64,000 nt of DNA from Dyadobacter pollutisoli (GTDB taxonomy: Bacteria > Bacteroidota > Bacteroidia > Cytophagales > Spirosomataceae), in the NCBI RefSeq assembly GCF_026625565.1, contig NZ_CP112998.1:3040501-3104500 (forward strand), read 5' to 3'. Below the pieces are notes generated by a model, which saw only the letters and a program-made list of their open reading frames with translations, made no database searches and was not told the DNA's origin. The position numbers and the translations under genes were made by a program. Position 1 is the first letter of the stretch, and every line of letters starts with the position of its first letter. This document shows, one piece after another, positions 61,997-64,000 of the stretch.

Positions 61997-62001
61997 CCCA
62001 A
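61986..62001 (-). promoter_or_regulatory. Sigma-54-like -24/-12 element, weak
   Basis: On the minus strand ttgggtcgctttttga aligns to TTGGCACG-N4-TTGC at 9 of 12 defined positions with GG at the right distance, but the invariant -12 GC reads GA. Transcription would start about 20 bases before the ATG. The adjacent gene encodes a sigma-54 activator, which makes the weak match worth recording. Confidence 0.25.
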
Positions 62002-62246
62002 TGTTTATACAACTGAAAATCAATAGATTACACAATTAAAATAGCTCCATTTTGATGATACTGACTGTTTTTGATGATATTTAGTCAAAAAACGCACTTC
62101 CAGCCTCCGACCTTAATATTAAGATAATATTGCAAATGAAAAAATTACGAAACAATCCATGCTATTATCGAGAAAATACAATTGTTTTTTTTCGATAAAT
62201 CAAATGTTTGCAATAGTTGCTATAAGTGTCGAAAAGTCACTTAAAT

Positions 62247-62267
62247 TCATCAGAAGGCTACTGATGA
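62247..62267 (-). terminator. Terminator-like hairpin after the response regulator
   Basis: Arms tcatcag and ctgatga (7 bases, 7-base loop) begin right after the stop codon on the minus strand. The following sequence is only moderately T-rich (aattt), so termination may be partial. Confidence 0.4.
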
Positions 62268-63755
62268 CTAATCATCAGCACCATTCGGCCTGCGGATCTG
62301 CAATTTGCGGATGCGGGATTGCAACGTTCGTTCGTTGATGAGAAGTAGGCGTGCGGCACCCTGGTCGCCGGTAACCCGCCAGTTCGTTTGTTGAAGTGCC
62401 CTGAGAATGTGGATACGTTCGTTTTCTTCCAGCGATTCAATGGCGCCGCTTTCACCAGGCGTTTTGCGGGAACGTGCCGGATCTTCGAGTAACCAGTCGT
62501 CCACCTTGAACTTGTCGCCCTTGCTCATAATGATGCCGCGCTCGATCACATTTTCCAGCTCGCGAATATTGCCCGGCCAATGGTGTGCTTCCAGAAGCTG
62601 ATAGGTTTTCTTCGAAATCCGGCGGATCACCTTCCCATTTTTAACTGCATATTTTTTGACAAAATGCCTTACCAAAAGCGGAATATCTTCTTTTCTGTCC
62701 CGTAATGGAGGTGTATGCAACGGAAACACATTGAGCCTGTAAAACAAGTCCGCCCGAAAACGGCCCTGTTGCACCGCTGCGTTAAGGTCAACGTGGGTGG
62801 CGGTAATCACGCGGACGTCGACCTTAGTGGTCCTGGTAGCGCCCAGCCGGTCAAACTCACCTTCCTGTAAAACCCGAAGCAGCTTCGCCTGTAACTCCAA
62901 TGGAAAATCGCCGATCTCATCCAGAAAAATAGTACCCTGATGTGCCAGCTCAAACCGGCCGGGGCGAGCGGAGGTGGCGCCCGTGAATGCCCCTTTTTCG
63001 TGCCCAAATAATTCACTTTCGATCAGCTGGGCCGGTAATGCCGCGCAGTTGATCTTAATGAATGGCTTTTGGCGGCGGTGGCTCAGCCGGTGCACGGCCC
63101 TGGCCAGCAGCTCCTTTCCAGTACCCGTTTCACCGGTGATCAGTACCGTCGCGTCGGTAACGGCTACGCGGGCTGTCCGGTGCAGTACCTCCTGAAAAAC
63201 GGGGCTGTGGCTCACCATATCGTCAAAATTGAACGATTCGTTCACCTCTTCCCGGAGCAGCTGGTTCTCTTCTTCCAGCATGGTCGTCAGTGTTTCGACT
63301 TCACCCAATGCCCGCGAAAGGTTTTCATTGGTTTGCTGCAAATGTTGGATAAGCCGTTCATTTTCACGCTGCAGCATTCTGATCTGAAGGGCTCTTTCAA
63401 ACAACCTTTGTAATTCCTCTTCCGCCCAGGGCTTATGAAAAAAATGAAATATCTTACCCTGGTTGACAGCCTGAACTAGCGTTTCCAAATCGCCATATCC
63501 CGTTAAAAGAATGCGTGCGGGTTCGGGATTAAGCTGGTAGATCTGCTCAAAAAACTGAACACCCGACATTCCCGGCATGCGCTGATCGGCCACCACGAGG
63601 TCTATCTCATGCTCCTTGAATATGGTTAGTCCCTCCTCTGCGGAAAGGGCCGTCAACACATGATACTCCCATGAAAACGTGGCTGCGAAAAACTTTAAAT
63701 TGATCTCCTCATCGTCAACATATAAGATCGTATAGGACTTTTGCTCCATTGCCAT
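62268..63755 (-). CDS. Sigma-54-dependent response regulator (NtrC-like)
   Basis: The 495-residue protein has a receiver domain (about 8-125; acidic pair D14/D15 and phosphoacceptor D57), a coiled-coil linker (about 125-180), an AAA+ domain with Walker A GETGTGKE, the sigma-54-contacting GAFTGA loop, Walker B GTIFLDEIGDF, and a Fis-type HTH at the end (about 455-490). It activates sigma-54 promoters when phosphorylated by the kinase encoded 45 bases upstream. The downstream SusC phosphorus operon is the nearest candidate target. Confidence 0.95.
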   Translation of the reverse strand: MAMEQKSYTILYVDDEEINLKFFAATFSWEYHVLTALSAEEGLTIFKEHEIDLVVADQRMPGMSGVQFFEQIYQLNPEPARILLTGYGDLETLVQAVNQGKIFHFFHKPWAEEELQRLFERALQIRMLQRENERLIQHLQQTNENLSRALGEVETLTTMLEEENQLLREEVNESFNFDDMVSHSPVFQEVLHRTARVAVTDATVLITGETGTGKELLARAVHRLSHRRQKPFIKINCAALPAQLIESELFGHEKGAFTGATSARPGRFELAHQGTIFLDEIGDFPLELQAKLLRVLQEGEFDRLGATRTTKVDVRVITATHVDLNAAVQQGRFRADLFYRLNVFPLHTPPLRDRKEDIPLLVRHFVKKYAVKNGKVIRRISKKTYQLLEAHHWPGNIRELENVIERGIIMSKGDKFKVDDWLLEDPARSRKTPGESGAIESLEENERIHILRALQQTNWRVTGDQGAARLLLINERTLQSRIRKLQIRRPNGADD

Positions 63756-63800
63756 TTTGTTAATATATATTAAACATAATAGGCTAAATTCTCTTATTAG

Positions 63801-64000
63801 TTAAGCCAGTGTTAAATTTGTTGGAAGATAAATAAAAAATTTGGTACCGTGACCAACCTCGCTTTCTACTTCGAGCGTACCCTGGTGCTTGCGGATTATA
63901 CCATATGTGATCGACAGCCCCAGCCCTGTCCCCTCGCCTACCTGCTTGGTAGTAAAAAAAGGATCGAAAATCTTGGCCAGTATCTCTGGCTCAATACCAG
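63801..64000 (-). CDS. Sensor histidine kinase, C-terminal part (cut by window edge)
   Basis: The minus strand encodes 65 residues ending at TAA 63801-63803. They carry the HATPase signatures of a histidine kinase: F box IFDPFFTTK, G2 box GEGTGLGLSI, and the closing EVESEVGHGTKFFIYLP. The rest lies beyond the window. It is upstream of the response regulator on the same strand with a 45-base gap, so they form a two-component pair. Confidence 0.9.
   Translation of the reverse strand, partial: GIEPEILAKIFDPFFTTKQVGEGTGLGLSITYGIIRKHQGTLEVESEVGHGTKFFIYLPTNLTLA

Larger units (their letters stand above)
61956..62267. other. Regulatory gap upstream of the phosphorus susC
   Basis: This 312-base AT-rich region lies between the response regulator stop and the susC start, both on the minus strand. 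It holds, from the regulator side, a terminator-like hairpin, then unassigned AT-rich sequence with repeated gatgat/atcatc words, then the promoter-proximal palindrome and sigma-54-like element. No gene is called in it. Confidence 0.6.

Overview
The window looks like chromosome of a Bacteroidota bacterium of the order Cytophagales, most likely Dyadobacter or a close relative (inference from gene content, not from a marker gene). The signs are two SusC/SusD pairs, a type IX secretion C-terminal domain, VCBS/ASPIC-type lipoproteins, a two-component-style propeller protein, Bacteroidota-type promoter boxes (TAnnTTTG) and weak Shine-Dalgarno sequences. No rRNA, tRNA, CRISPR array or insertion sequence was seen.

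Layout. 1-134: two hairpin repeats. 135-6023: a giant secreted GH74-type xyloglucanase-like protein. 6.3-9.8 kb: small stress, housekeeping and regulatory genes (RidA-like, Dabb, AraC, propeller, MsrA). 9.8-27.8 kb: a glycan-utilisation locus made of a sugar MFS porter with a DUF5107-TPR protein, a GH2 enzyme, an AraC regulator, aldose 1-epimerase, a VCBS/ASPIC lipoprotein and a SusC/SusD pair. 28.1-32.0 kb: an AT-rich islet of nuclease-like and toxin-antitoxin-like genes (PD-(D/E)XK-like pair, GIY-YIG protein, MNT-HEPN protein, zeta-type kinase with an overlapping small partner) that ends in a duplicated fragment of the MNT-HEPN gene. 32-37.5 kb: an outer-membrane beta-barrel receptor, a secreted intradiol-type dioxygenase and an overlapping GT87-GT2-polysaccharide deacetylase operon. 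37.7-41.5 kb: a Crp/Fnr regulator, an operator-like palindrome, and a five-gene redox/detox operon (YceI, tautomerase, SDR, NTF2-like, nitronate monooxygenase). 41.5-49.4 kb: phosphocholine-type phospholipase C, a propeller-alpha-barrel protein, and an ABC permease with its PadR regulator. 49.5-51.6 kb: small genes, including a DUF6934-like gene with a 50-residue partner and a palindromic operator.

51.8-62.0 kb: the most interesting region. It is a single-strand run of seven genes: SusC, SusD, a secreted alkaline-phosphatase-superfamily phosphodiesterase, a FAD oxidase of the TIGR03364 type, a Tat-exported metallophosphoesterase, a DUF5690 MFS transporter and a phosphonatase-like HAD hydrolase that keeps the nucleophile Asp and the Schiff-base Lys at the spacing of PhnX. 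This reads as an outer-membrane-coupled system for scavenging a complex phosphonate or organophosphate. A sigma-54-type response regulator and the end of its histidine kinase lie directly upstream on the same strand and may control it.

Limits: all family names come from reading motifs and recalled families. No database search was run.
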